A stretch of DNA of 64,000 nt from Lunularia cruciata (taxonomy: Eukaryota; Streptophyta; Marchantiopsida; Lunulariales; Lunulariaceae). Location: assembly GCA_948567375.1 (NCBI GenBank), contig OX419761.1, positions 61,045,089 through 61,109,088 on the forward strand, read 5' to 3'. Made by a program: the position numbers and the translations under genes. Shown here one piece after another: positions 45,527-56,904 of this stretch. How positions within the stretch are numbered: the first letter of the stretch is position 1; the number at the start of each line of letters is the position of its first letter. Under the pieces are notes generated by a model. The model did not search any database. It saw only the letters and a program-made list of their open reading frames with translations, and was not told the DNA's origin.

Positions 45527-46317
45527 TCACTTTGTTTGGCCATCTGTTTGTGGGTGGTAAGCTGTGGTTATGGCCAACTTGGTTTTGAAGAAACCAAAGA
45601 GTGTTTGCCAAAACAAACTGGTGAATTGGGTACCTCTATCGGTGATGAGTACTCTAGACAAGCCATGGTGAGCAAAGACTGCATCTAAGTATAGTTGAGC
45701 TAGTTGTAGAGCGGTCATCTCCTTGGTGGTAGGGTGTACATGAATCATTTTGTTGAGCCGGTCCACAAAGACCACAATGGAGTCAAACCCTAAGGTGGTC
45801 TTGGGTAATTCATAGACGAGATCTATACTCACTTGTTCCCAACGTTGGGTAGGAGTGGGGAGAGGTTGAAGGAGCCCTGCAGGAGCTTGATTAAAAGCTT
45901 TTTTTGTTGACAAAGTAGGCAGCTATGCACATAGTCCATCACGTCGTTGCTCATCTTGGGCCAATAGTAATGGCGCTTGACTGCATCCAAGGTCTTGTCC
46001 ACTCCGGCATGAGTTGCAATGGCCAAATCATGACATTCTGCTAGAATGGTGGTGCATAATTCTGGGACATTTGGGATCCATAATCTGCCATCCCGAAAGG
46101 TGAGTCCTTGGGTGCTGGTGACGCCTTTGGACGATTGTGCTTCGACAATCTGTGGATCAGTTTTTGTAGCAGCTAGAATCTCTTGCCAGAACTCAAGGTT
46201 AATCTTAACCTCTGCCACCAAGTTGTTGGCCATTGGCATGCGGGTGAATGCATCTGCAAGTTTCTTCTTACCTTCCACGTAGGTGATTGTCATGTTGAAG
46301 CGTTGTTGCCACTCTGC
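45527..46317 (-). pseudogene. Integrase zinc-binding and catalytic core of the chromovirus, frameshifted
   Basis: The HHCC module (ECHDL, HAGVDKT, YYWPKM, CLLCQQKK) lies in the RT frame within 45829-46293. The catalytic core continues in another frame (45527-45913). The change falls at an A7 run on the coding strand (45899-45905), consistent with a one-base slip. Catalytic Asp residues are in SIDLVYELP and ITDRGTQF. The position of the catalytic Glu is Lys (DGQTK), directly followed by a TGA, so the enzyme is doubly inactivated. Confidence 0.88.
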
Positions 46318-47517
46318 CTACCAAATTTGGCGACGAGATAGATCCTTTTGCGTCTTGAGGTAGACTAGAGGTTTGTGGTCTGTCTTTACTACAAATGCCT
46401 TCTCGCCCAGGTAGTGCTTCCAATGCTTGGTTGCTAGAATGATGGCCAGCTCTTCTTGTTGTGTGGTGTGGTAGTTGTGCTCTGCCGGTAACAACTTTTG
46501 AGAGAAATATGCAATTGGATGCCATCCATCATGCCACTCTTGTTGTAGGACTGCTCCTATGGCTACGCCTGATGCATCTATAGCCAACTTGATTGGACGT
46601 TTTGGGTCATACCACTTCAAGATTGGTGCATGTAGCAAGGCGGCCTTCAATTCTTGAAAGGCCAACTCTTGTGCCGTTCCCCATGTCCACTTCTTCCCCT
46701 TGCCAAGAAGTGCCATTAAAGGTTGTGCAACCTTGGAGAAGTCCTTGACAAATCTATGATAGAATCCCGTCAACCCCAAGAAGCTCTTAAGTTGAGTCTG
46801 ATCTTCTGGGGCACTCCATTTTTGAATGACCTCTATTTTATCTGTCAATACTTGAATGCCCTTTGCACTTACTCTATGCCCTAAGTAGTCTACTTCAGAC
46901 TTGCCAAACTCACACTTTGAGATTTTGGCGTACAATTGATTTTGTCTTAGAATCTGGAGGACCTCTCGTAGATGTTGTTTGTGTTCTGTCATTGTGCTAC
47001 TATATACTAAGATATCATCCAAGAAGACGATAACAGACTTATCCAAGTATGGACAAAATATGTCATTTATTAGACTCATGAAAGTGGCAGGCGCATTGGT
47101 GAGGCCAAAAGGCATCACAAGATACTCAAAGTGGCCATACCTGGCTCAAAAGGCAGTTTTGTACACATCCTCCTCTGCAATTCGGATTTGATTGTAACCG
47201 CTCCGCAAGTCCAGTTTGGTGAAGTATCTCGCTCCATGGAGTTGATCAAACAAGTCATCCATGCGAGGTAAGGGGTATTTGTTCTTCATTGTTTGCTGAT
47301 TGAGACCCCGATAGTCAATGCACATGCGCATTGTACCATCCTTCTTCTTCACAAACAAGACAAGGGCCCCATATGGTGATACGCTAGGTTGGATGAACCC
47401 TTTCTGTAGCATCTCCTCAATTTGAGTCTTACACTCCTCCAACTCATGAGGTGATAGGCAATATGGGGCCTTACAAGGAGGTGTCTTCCCCGGGAGTGTC
47501 TCTATTTTGTGATCTAC
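46318..47517 (-). pseudogene. Reverse transcriptase and RNase H of the chromovirus
   Basis: RT begins in 47146-47442 ([44 protein letters not shown]). After a TGA at 47146-47148 it continues in frame with [12 protein letters not shown] and the catalytic [10 protein letters not shown], then [11 protein letters not shown]. RNase H follows with [26 protein letters not shown] and [14 protein letters not shown] at 46318-46320 ends the open stretch just before the integrase. Motif spacing is normal. Except for those stops the domain is well preserved. Confidence 0.93.
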
Positions 47518-48173
47518 TCACCTTTTAGGTGGTAATCCTGAGGGTAGATCATCGGCAAAGACATCTTGAAACTCATCCACCACATCCTTCAATTTCTCTA
47601 GAATTTGTCCAGCAAGTTGTGCACTCTGGACTTCTCTTATTAGACCCATAAAACATCTATCGGTCTTACAGACAGTTGTTGTCCCTACAACATATAGAGG
47701 CAGTTTCTGCCTGTGTGATTTTTCTGTAACCCCAATGATTGACCATTGGTGGGTTCTCACTACTTTCTTCCTCCAATCCACAATTGGGTTGTACTTCTCC
47801 ATCCATGGCATGCCTAAAATTGCATCATAACGGGCTAACTGTATCACTCGCCACTCAATTGCTTCTTGATATTCTCCTACAGAGAGGGTTACCCGTCTAG
47901 GTAATGATTCAATCCTCTCTGTTTGCCCATTTGGTAACTCTACTTCTTCACTTCCATCTCTCTCTAGATCCATTCCCAATCTTATTGCAACAGAGCGAGA
48001 CAAGAAATTCTCTGTTGCTCCTGGATCTATTAATACTCTCACTTGATTACCTTCTAGGATTCCATTCACAACAATCAGTTGAGAGGTTGCCTTTCGTGCT
48101 CTTTGCGCATTATTCTTCTTCCTTCCCTTGCTTCTCTACTTCCTTATTGAGCCAATAAGGCCGCAAGGTACAT
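47518..48173 (-). pseudogene. Aspartic protease of the chromovirus
   Basis: The 183-residue stretch has the active-site motif VLIDPGATENFLS (Asp-Pro-Gly-Ala instead of the commoner Asp-Ser-Gly-Ala), followed by LPNGQTERIESLPRRV and AILGMPWMEKYNPIVDW. It is in the RT frame and joined to RT by an in-frame TGA at 47518-47520. Gag upstream is in a different frame, so a frameshift separates gag from pol. Confidence 0.88.
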
Positions 48174-49271
48174 TTACTGGTGATCTTTGTTTTCCGAAGT
48201 GGTTTCCACCTCCTCCTCTTCAATGTGCCTCTCCATGTTGTTCAAAGCTCGCCTGTACAAAGGCCGAGGGCCTCTAGGGAAATGAGTGCAACAATTGGTA
48301 GATATGTGCCCAATACGGCCACAATTGTAACAACGGCGTTGTTCTTCTCGAGTCCTTTCTCCTTGTGGGGCTCCATCTTTTCGTTCTTCTACCCATCCCT
48401 GCTCTCCTTGAAGTGGTCGTGCTCCTCGATCCCGGAATCGAAGGTTGCCCAATTCCATTGGTATTGGTCTACCCATGTGTGGCATTTCTGCGCAATAATG
48501 TTGAGGTGGAACTACTCCTTCACCTCCACCTAATGCTCTTGCTATTCTCTACGCACAAGCAATGGCTTCAAATACCGTACGAGGGTTTTGCACCATGACT
48601 TCTTGGCGAATCCGCTCTTTCAACCCTCGTTTGAAATTGTCGAGAGCCTCTGCTGGACTCATTTCGGTAATTGCAACTTGTAGATCCAGAAATGCCTCCA
48701 CATACTCTTGTACGCTATTCTTCTGTCTCAATCCCCATAGTCGGGTTCGAGCCATCTGCACAGAATCCACCGATTGGAAATTCTTCAGCAATCCTTCTTG
48801 CATTGCTATCCATGTGACCTCCCTTCTCTCTGCCAGCATGGATCGTTCCCAAACATCATACCATGTGAGGGCTTTATCCGTCAAGTACCCACATGCAAAC
48901 ACGCCTGCAACATGCTCAGTGATCTCTGTTGAGAACAATAGGAAATATTGATTCATTCTTGAGATCTAATTTTCCACTACTCCCATCGTATGCTGCCCCT
49001 TGTAAGGCTCGATGTTGCAGGTCTTCTTCATCCGGAGTAGCAATGTGGCTTCACTGTTGATAGGGTTCGTGGGCACGGGTGCCTCTCCAAGCACTTCAGT
49101 CGCAGGTACAGGGTTTTGAGGTGGCTCTTCTTCTTGCATGGCTTGATTGTTCCTCAGGATCTGCACTTGACTTTGTAATGTCTCCATGGTCATCTTAATC
49201 TCTCGAAATTCATTCAACATCCCTTGCACCAGCTCTTGCAACTGCGGATCCATAGTTCCTGCAACATCCAA
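48174..49271 (-). pseudogene. Gag of the chromovirus with one zinc knuckle
   Basis: The likely start is ATG at 49253 (MDPQLQELV) or 49271. The coiled-coil-like N-terminus (EFREIKMTMETLQSQVQIL) precedes the gag core with ALTWYDVW, LLKNFQSVDSVQMARTRLW, VQEYVEAFLDLQ and EALDNFKRGLK. The knuckle CYNCGRIGHISTNC (C-x2-C-x4-H-x4-C) is in 48174-48485. In-frame TAGs at 48966 and 48549 interrupt it; the final TAA at 48174 may be the natural gag end. All gag pieces share one frame, different from pol. Confidence 0.9.
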
Positions 49272-49286
49272 TTGCTAATGTCTTCT

Positions 49287-49490
49287 TCAATACAGAGTCA
49301 ATATAATCACTCTGGAAGGCGCACGAACTATCGGAACTACCATTGGGACCTCAGAAGCTATCACTCGTTGATAATACTCCTCACCAAAATTCCTAACCAC
49401 AAAATCTCTAAACATCACTTTCGGCCTCACTACATAATGGATTTCTACTTGAGTGTTGAAAGGGAGAGGATTTTGGACATTCATATCCAT
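49287..49490 (-). CDS. Small leader frame 2 of the chromovirus (67 codons), unknown
   Basis: The open frame between primer site and gag is in the gag frame. It reads MDMNVQNPLPF at the start, with FRDFVVRNFGEEYYQRVIAS and PMVVPIV. Side by side with the next frame upstream it shares the pattern of FG-E---RV--S--PM--P-V and hydrophobic spacing, suggesting two related small proteins. No known domain is recognised. It may be a real accessory peptide or remnants of one. Confidence 0.4.
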   Translation of the reverse strand: MDMNVQNPLPFNTQVEIHYVVRPKVMFRDFVVRNFGEEYYQRVIASEVPMVVPIVRAPSRVIILTLY

Positions 49491-49494
49491 TTTA

Positions 49495-49716
49495 TCATAA
49501 TAGAATGTAGATCGTAAAATCCCACTCTATGTCATATATCACCACAGGTAGAATCATCGGGTTTGGTGAGTTCATCACTCTGTCCATGAATTCCGCACCA
49601 AAGTGATAAACTAGCAATACCCTCATCTGCTCATGCTGGATGTACATAACCTTGATGTGGAATGGGTTTGAGAATGGAAAGCTAGGTGCGGGACATTGTC
49701 CCCCCGGCGCATCCAT
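49495..49716 (-). CDS. Small leader frame 1 of the chromovirus (73 codons), unknown
   Basis: The first open frame after the primer-binding site, starting MDAPGGQCPAPSFPF, then VLLVYHFGAEFMDRVMNS and PMILPVVIYD. It resembles leader frame 2 in length, spacing and the FG-E---RV--S--PM block, which suggests a tandem duplication of a small coding unit. It lies in a different frame from gag. Not recognised as any known accessory protein. Confidence 0.4.
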   Translation of the reverse strand: MDAPGGQCPAPSFPFSNPFHIKVMYIQHEQMRVLLVYHFGAEFMDRVMNSPNPMILPVVIYDIEWDFTIYILL

Positions 49717-49840
49717 CCCCTCCGCTCTCTAAAGTCCTTCTTGAGTCTAGCGATTACTCTATGTTCTCCACCTCACATTACTCAGTTTCAGTAGTTTGTG
49801 CTATTCCAAGAGAGGTGATCCACTCTCTTGGACTAGAACA

Positions 49841-49855
49841 CTTGCTCTGATACCA
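49841..49855 (-). promoter_or_regulatory. Primer-binding site of the chromovirus (initiator tRNA-Met)
   Basis: Minus strand TGGTATCAGAGCAAG begins one base after the LTR end. The first 12 bases match the complement of the plant initiator tRNA-Met 3' end. Confidence 0.95.
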
Positions 49856-49856
49856 T

Positions 49857-50576
49857 TGTAATACTCCGAGGACAAGAGAAGAACACAGATTGCACACTCA
49901 AACATTCGATGCCCCAAGAGAGCACCTTCTCTTTATTATATAGACAAAGAGGATCTCCTCCAAGGAAGCTCCACCATAGGATTAGGGACACAGATAGGTG
50001 ACATGTCAGCAAGCTCCACCCTTGGATGGGTGACCTGTCTGGTCTAGGTCCTATCTGGTTGGTCAAACAAGCTTTGACCGGAAGGAATCTTTTAGAGAAT
50101 CTTCCTGTAGGAATCTCATAATCACATGAGTAAGGTACCGTTGGAAAGCTCTCGACGAGACAAAGCAGGGGGGACAAAAGGCCAGCCTTTCCTCCATTGG
50201 GGGAGGAATCTGCACATTTTTTAGGCCTAATTCATTCGTTGAGGCCTCCGAAATTGCCTTCAAAGATTTCAGGCATATTTTGGTTCCTACTCTATTAGTA
50301 GAAGTCCCCTTTTGGTGATACCTCTTTCTGATCTGTTTAGTCCATCATGTGTAACATCCTTTTAGATATTACCAAACCAATTCTCACCTTTAAATCATAT
50401 GTCTAGCTATTGGTTCTAAGGTTCTCAAGTCTATTTTGGTTTCTGCCCTATTAGTAGAAGTACTCTTTTGGCGATACTTCTATCTGATCTATTTTGACCA
50501 TCATGTATAATATCATTCTAGATGTTACCAAACCAAATTTCACATCTAGATCATATGGCTAACCCTTGGTATTACA
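49857..50576 (-). repeat. 5' LTR of the chromovirus
   Basis: 720 bp with the same TGTAATAC/GTATTACA ends as the partner LTR at 44015. By-eye differences include about 25 substitutions and a 2-bp length change in the G run. As the 5' LTR it would contain the promoter; no TATA position is assigned with confidence. Confidence 0.97.
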
Positions 50577-51500
50577 ACATATCATCAATGATCACACCAA
50601 CTCCATATCCTACTACAACTCTCATTTGGTTAAGGATGTATTGCTTGGAGATATTTACAAATTCCGCACCTATAACAAAGCTACTACATTAGCTCAAGCC
50701 GTTGAAGAAGCATGATGTTGGGCTTAAGTTAAAAATCTGGACATGGCCTTGTTTGACCCCTACTCTATAATATTGGGAATCAAAGTGAACATACAACATA
50801 TTCCTTATATTACTCAAGGACTCCAATAGCCAAATTACTTATATGGAGGAACTCTCATAGTTATGTTGGCCTAATATGAGATACTCCAACCAATACTTGT
50901 ATATGAGCATATGCATGTAGCCTTACCAATTCCCATAGCTCTTCAAGCCCAATTGGGACTTCTAGTTCTTGTAGCTACTAATGTTCTTGTAACCAATATC
51001 AAGATGGAGGACATCTTGGTGAAGTTGAACAACTTGAGAATCTTAACCTAGCATAGTAACCTCAAGAGAAGAATCTAGTGAGCATTTCTCTTTCATGTGT
51101 TACCTTGGACAGGAACATACTAATGCACAATGCATTTCCCTAGACATTCCAAATTATTAAGTCCATTATGGAAAGTATGGACATATAATTGAAAATTGTA
51201 GAATGCTTTAAAGGCCCCACAAGCCTTGCAAAGAAAGAGCACATGTTGTGGATGCTATTTCACAACACAAAAACTACAACCAACACTTAAAAGGTCTACC
51301 TTTTTGAGGAGTAAAAGGAAATTAGTTATGCAAAGGACCTCCTAGACCCAATATACATTGTCACATTTGTAGCAAGAATCATTATGCAAAACACTATCCC
51401 AATAGGCTTGCTCATTGTACATTCTACTCTAGAGTACATACCATGTCTCAATGCCTAGACTTCTAGAACTCTACTTGAGCATAAGGAACACATGTATAGA
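50577..51500 (+). pseudogene. Second part of the gag of the older gypsy element
   Basis: The plus-strand coding sense resumes after the inserted chromovirus: HLVKDVLLGDIYKFRTYNKA followed by TTLAQAVEEA is typical gag. Two decayed zinc knuckles follow: HYGKYGHIIENC near 51170-51205 (first Cys pair lost) and CHICSKNHYAKHYP near 51360-51405 (last Cys now Tyr). Many stops are present. Confidence 0.65.
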
Positions 51501-52059
51501 ACAATCCACAAGATAGTGTTGGTCCTAACAAGTATGTACATTTCACAACAATTGAAGAACGTTCTCCTACAAGAAAAATAATAACAACCAATGAAGGTCC
51601 TATTACATAGGCAATGTGTTCCTCATAACACATTCATGCACTAATGGCACTTATGGCACCTTGTCTAGGCAAAAACTCTATTTCGATAGCTATTCCTCCA
51701 GGAGTTTGGATGAAGAAACCATGCAAGATGAAGCTCCTTAGCCTACTCTAGAAATGTATAGGGCCATAGTCCTTATGTTTGACACTCTTGCAAAGCAACC
51801 ACCCACTTTTGTCATACCTGAATAAGATATTATTGCCAACTTGCTAACATAAAAGCCAATATCATTGTTAAACAACTTTGTTATTTGTCCTTCATGGTGC
51901 AGAGGAAACTATAGAACTTCCTAAAAAAGGAATAGCCCATAGTATGCGTCAAAGATCCACTAATTAGGAGTGTTCTATTTGGCCTTGCTCTTGTAGATGT
52001 ACAACATACTTTAACTATGGGAATCTTGCACATTGCCTCTATTGATATGATTCCAAGAG

Positions 52060-52420
52060 ATCACCATGTGTTCCACACAAAGATCCACAATCCAAACATT
52101 CTAGTAACAATCCAAGGAAGTATTATTCCAAACTATTGCATTGATTTTGGGTCCTTAGTGAATATAATGACAAAGGAGTAATGGAAACCCTAGGATAGAA
52201 GGGTATGGCCAAGACTTCCATCCTCTTCCATAAAGTTGATGGGAGAGAACATTGATCTCTTAGAGTGTTGTCCAAGGTCCCAACACTAATTGGTGAGCAG
52301 ATCTTCTTGGTTGATTACTTGAAAATAAATATGCCTACTCCAATGCAATTTCAACTACTATTGGGAGTTCCATGGCAGCTGGATGTTAATGTTGTTACCT
52401 CTTAGTGGATTGAAAACTGA
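52060..52420 (+). pseudogene. Aspartic protease remnant of the older gypsy element
   Basis: ILVTIQGSIIPNYCIDFGSL followed by VNIMTKE carries a D-x-G-S-type active site as in Tat/Athila-like proteases. LVDYLKINMPTPMQFQLLLG and VPWQLDVNVVTS follow, as expected of the C-terminal half. Broken by stops and frame changes. Confidence 0.6.
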
Positions 52421-53499
52421 CCTTTTAATCAAATCATAATATACTTCCAATGTATCCAACTAAGCCTATGTCAAGCTTAGATCGTGAAGAAGAACCAAGT
52501 TTGCATTGATGCATGGAACCTTGCTCATGTTGATAGTGATGAGGAAATTGCAAATGCCATTGCAAATTGTTCTTTTATGACCAAGGAAGAGATGAACGGT
52601 CAGGCCATACTTGGGTTAGCAAGTGATAAAATTCACATGGCCATAGCTCCACTCTTCCACCATGTTCAAGAAACATTCTTGGCATGCTCGCTTCCATGGT
52701 CCCAAGAGATAATTCTTTGGACTAAGAGGATGCCACTCCTAGGTCTCATGATGGAGCTTTCTACCAGACAATGTTTCCATTGCCTTACACAAAGGGATAT
52801 ACTTACAAAGCTATGGTTACCTCCTATTTTTATATCAAGAATGACATTGATTATTAGGACAAAGACTCAAATGAGGAACACCTTCATCTTGATAGATCTC
52901 TCCATGAAAATACCCCTCATCTCTCAAGAAGGAAAATGTAAGCCCAATTCATGCAAAGAAGTCTTCACAATTGCTATTGATAATAGTCCTCCACCCCAAC
53001 TGCTCAAGTAACTTTTGAGAGAAGTTCTTCCTATGGTTGATGATCCTATGGAGAAACCACAAAATGGGTTGAAAAAGAACAAGAATTCTATCAAAAAATA
53101 CATGAGGACAAATTAGAATGATGATTTTTGGAGAAACCTCTACAGCAATTGTCTAAAATCATCCCTCTCTACTTGTAGGTTGTGGATAAGTTTCAAGATC
53201 TTGATATCTCATGAACAAATGAGGCAGCTAGATATGTCAATATCAACACCAAGATGTCAGTTGAGGATCAGCCTACCTATCAAGATCTATTTCAAGAATT
53301 CCAAGAATTTTTTGCCTATGATTACTTGGAGCTTATTGGTTGATCTATAGATGTGTCAAAATTGGTTAGTACTCTATTCAAACATAGTCCCAATCAGATC
53401 TAAGCCATACAAGTTAATTTTAGGGGTTAGTTTAGGGTTTAGGGCCATTAGTTTAGGGTTATTTTATGCAAGACAAATTGGACAAACTATTGAAGTGTT

Positions 53500-54060
53500 G
53501 GTTCATCTAGGATGCACATTCCATCTCTTATGGAAGAAATAAAATATGCATTCTTGATCTTAGTGGTCCCTAAAAAGAATACAAGAAAGGTGCAAATCTA
53601 TGTAGAGTTTTGAAAGTTGAATGCCCAAACTATCCCAAACCCTTTTCCAATCCTATTCATAGATACATTTTTGGACAAGGTGGCCCATAGCCAATGCTTC
53701 TCATTCATGGATGGGTATTCCTGCTATAACCAAATTGCCATTGCTCTAGCATTCCAATACAAAACTGCTTTTGTTGTAGAGGGAGGCACTTTCTCTTACC
53801 AAGTGATGCCTTTTGGGTTGCAAAATGCTCTTTCAACGCTCCAATACTACATGATGAAATACTTTGGCAAAGTGAGGAAGGATATGAAACTATATTTGGA
53901 TGATATATGTACACATAGTTCCCATACTAATCATGTCAAAGTACTACAGGCCATTTTGTGCATGTGCAAGCAAGTCAAGATCTTTTGTGAATCCCCAAAA
54001 GTATGTGTTCATTATCTTGTATGGACCTCTCCTTGGTCACCTAGTTTGTGAAAATGGGCA
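53500..54060 (+). pseudogene. Reverse transcriptase remnant of the older gypsy element
   Basis: The best part, 53617-54051, has NPFPILFIDTFLDKVAHSQC, FSFMDGYSCYNQIAIA, KTAFVVEGGTFSYQVMPFGL and the catalytic YLDDI. The F-MDGYS-YNQI and GTF-Y-VMPFGL forms are typical of the Tat/Athila side of plant gypsy elements, matching the primer-site type at 43369. A stop precedes the first Asp-containing motif, and the N-terminal RT motifs are badly decayed. Confidence 0.85.
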
Positions 54061-54199
54061 TAATGGTGGACCCTAAGAAGATCTAGGTCATTCTTGAGTT
54101 GCCTATACCAAAATCCGTATGTGAGCTTAGACACTTCTTAGTCTATATAAGATATTACAAGAAATATGTCCATATGTATGCCAAGATAAATTCCACATT

Positions 54200-54770
54200 A
54201 ACTAGCCTATTGCATGAATAGTAAAATTTTGTACACCAACAAATGCACAAAAGCTTTTGAAACTTTGAAACAAAAGTTGGCCTTTGCTCCCATTCTAATA
54301 GCACCTAATTGGGAGCTAGGTTTTCATGTCTTTGTGGAAACCTCTAACATAGCAAGGGGTGTTATCCTAGCCCAAGATGATGATAGACAATGGGAACATC
54401 CAATCTACTATGCTAGTTGGCAACTCAATTTAGCATAGAGAAATTACTTGAAAATAGAGTAAGAGTGCCTTGGAATGATCTTTGTTATCCAGAAATTTCA
54501 CCACTACCTCATGGAGAATGGTTTTTTATTCCACAGATCATGAGGCACTCAAAGATTTGATTGGCAAACGATGTTGTGTAGGAAGATTGGCCCATTGGAT
54601 GTTATTGATACAAGAGTTTTCCTTTATGGTGGAAAACATCTTGGCAAGTCTCATGAAAATTCAGAATTTTTGTCCCATATTCCCAAACAACATGTATATT
54701 GTTCAATCAACCTAGATGATAATAAAGCACTACCTCTTTATGGGAAATGTGCATTAAGATTTTCCATGGG
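54200..54770 (+). pseudogene. RNase H remnant of the older gypsy element
   Basis: CTKAFETLKQKLAFAPILIA followed by PNW and FHVFVETSNIARGVILAQDD mark the start; the first catalytic Asp position appears to be Glu. PIYYASWQLNLA follows, then, in shifted frames, STDHEALKDL and a GRLAHWMLLIQEF block. Several frame changes are present. Confidence 0.75.
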
Positions 54771-54879
54771 CTAAACACAAACTTTCTATATGTCAACACT
54801 TCCCTTCATTATCTTGCAAAGAAACCTATATTGAATAGGTATGGATAGAGTGGATGGCAATTTGGCATTGCATCAGCCT

Positions 54880-55570
54880 AAAGGAAGTCTCTATAATACT
54901 GAAGGTATGCCATTTTGAAGAATCAAGAGGGCACTTTTCTGGTGAGCTTACTATGCATAAAGTCTACCTTGTAGGGTATTGGTAGCCATCTATCTCTAAT
55001 GATGCCAACTCATACGTCCACATATGTGATTCTTGTCAAAGAATTGGTAAAGCCTTATCACCATACCAAATGTACCTCCCCTTGGTATTGGTGGCACAAT
55101 AATTCCAAAAATGGAGGATAACTTTGTGGGACCTGTTAATCCCAACATGATGGAGGAGACATCATTGTTGCTATTGGTTACATAACAAAGTGGGCAAAAT
55201 TGGAATCTTTTGTCAACAACTCTACTATACTCACCATAAAATCTTGCAAAAAATTTATTTCTAGGTTTGGCATTCTCTTATCCATTGTCACAATAAATAT
55301 GTCCTACTTGATTAATGAAGGAGTACAAGACTTGACTAGTGCATAGCAGATTCAACACAATTGGTCTCTCCATACTACCCACATGTCAATGGTATTCTCT
55401 TAACCAAGAAGATGGTAAGTCTAAACCCCACAGATTGGGATCAAAAGCTCTTGGGCACTCTTTGGGCTTATGCACTACGGTAAAAATTTCTACAAGATAC
55501 ACTCTATTCCAAATTGTTTATGAGCTAGAAGCAACCTTGCCAATTGAATTCTTAATCCATCACTAAGAGT
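54880..55570 (+). pseudogene. Integrase remnant of the older gypsy element
   Basis: A decayed zinc-binding part (WPSISNDANSYVHICDSCQR near 54985-55045) is followed by a core with DNFVGPVNPN, TKWAKLESFVNNST and ISRFGILLSIVT, then YELEATLPIEFLIHH near 55520-55560. The catalytic residues are not all preserved. Broken throughout. Confidence 0.7.
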
Positions 55571-56900
55571 TATTACATGCACTTTCTTGGAGATGCCTCA
55601 ATATAAGGAGGGGGAGACAACTAAAGAAAGAGTTTTGTGCTGCATGATCTGACTAAAAAAACTCTACATGTAGTCTACACGTAGTGCACTACTAAGGCTA
55701 AGTGGAAAACACACTTTGAAGAAAAAAACAAGGAGGTCTCCCTTTAAAAAAGGGACATGCTATTGAAGTTTAATGATAGGGCTGGCCAATTCCCTAACAA
55801 ATTTTCTAAAAGATAGTTAGGTTCTTATTGAGTATGGGAAGTTTTTGACAATGGATCTATCTATTTGGAAACATTGGATGTAGAACTCCTAGAGTCCTAT
55901 ACCAATGGTGAAAAGTGCAAACCATAGAACCTACACTACATTCCTTTACATGCCCAAGAAGAGAAGATACCACAAGACACTTGATGTGTTCTTATTACTA
56001 AGGAAGGAGATACAAGAACATCACTATGAGAACTTCTTCCTTTAAGATATGAGTGACTTCTTGAATGGTTATAGGATTGACTATTGGCTCCTTTCTATTG
56101 TTGGATACCCTTTCCCAAACCTAAAATTTTGGGAGACAAATTCAAAAGAAAGAAAAAATGAAAAAATGAAAAAATCCTTGCAAGAATGTTTTATATCTTT
56201 GCGCATTTAACAACCACATCATTTTGAATTCAATGACAAAATAGCACCACAAAAACAACAATTCAAATTCAATTTCAATATGGCACTATTAGTGTGATGT
56301 TTTCAATTCAAGTGGAAAAAAGTACCAATGGTGTGATGATGTTTCCTGTTGAAGTGGAAGATGGCATAATACATGGAAAAGTTTAAATGCAAACCAAGAA
56401 AGTATGACATTCAAAGGTGATCCAACCCCTATAAAATCCTTGTAAAATTCATTCTTCACTTTAGATTGAAAAATCAAGATTGAGAGAGAGTTGATTATTG
56501 TGCTCTTGTGCCAAGGAGACTTTTTTAGTTTGTCAAGACGGCCTTGTCTAAAAGATTGAGAAACCAACAAGCAATCAAAGAATCTATGTGCATTGATAGC
56601 ATTTCTTAGCAAGATTGATTGTGGCATCAATCTTGGATAGGTTGGACCAAATAAGACAAGAGTCCATTGTCTTGTCCATTCATAAATTTTTTCACCATGT
56701 GGAGAAAAAAGAAGTAGAAGGAGTATTATTGTTACAATCTTTGACAAAATCTTTAAAGAACTCAAGTGTTGTGCAAACTTAGACCAACTACACAAAGGGA
56801 AATTAAGATAATCCAACAAATCCATCTAAAGTAACACAAGAAATAGAAAATATGGCACTTCAAAAATCCACAATTGCTAAAGTCCAATCTATATACAATA
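55571..56900. other. Downstream part of the older gypsy element and flank
   Basis: Plus-strand coding-like traces continue briefly (GDMLLKFNDRAGQFPNKF near 55752). The run around GAAAAAATGAAAAAATGAAA at 56151-56175 is a short tandem A-rich repeat. A minus frame at 56289-56825 (178 codons) is long but low-complexity and unsupported. The expected 3' LTR was not recognised. Confidence 0.4.
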
Positions 56901-56904
56901 GGGA

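Larger units (their letters stand above)
44015..50576 (-). mobile_element. Complete Ty3/gypsy chromovirus, 6.56 kb, with LTRs and target duplication
   Basis: Two LTRs (44015-44736 and 49857-50576) bound gag, protease, RT, RNase H, integrase and a chromodomain, all on the minus strand. The element is flanked by identical 5-bp duplications ACATA (44010-44014 and 50577-50581). The initiator-Met primer-binding site is next to the right LTR and a polypurine tract next to the left LTR. By hand count the LTRs differ at about 25 of 720 positions, so the insertion is fairly old. Internal frames are broken by TAG and TGA codons. It is inserted in the gag of an older plus-strand gypsy element. Confidence 0.97.

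Noticed and set aside
53705-53914. Minus-strand open frame over the older RT
   Set aside because: Antisense shadow of the RT remnant.
56289-56825. 178-codon minus-strand open frame
   Set aside because: Low-complexity composition, no recognisable domain, and not conserved with any other part of the window.
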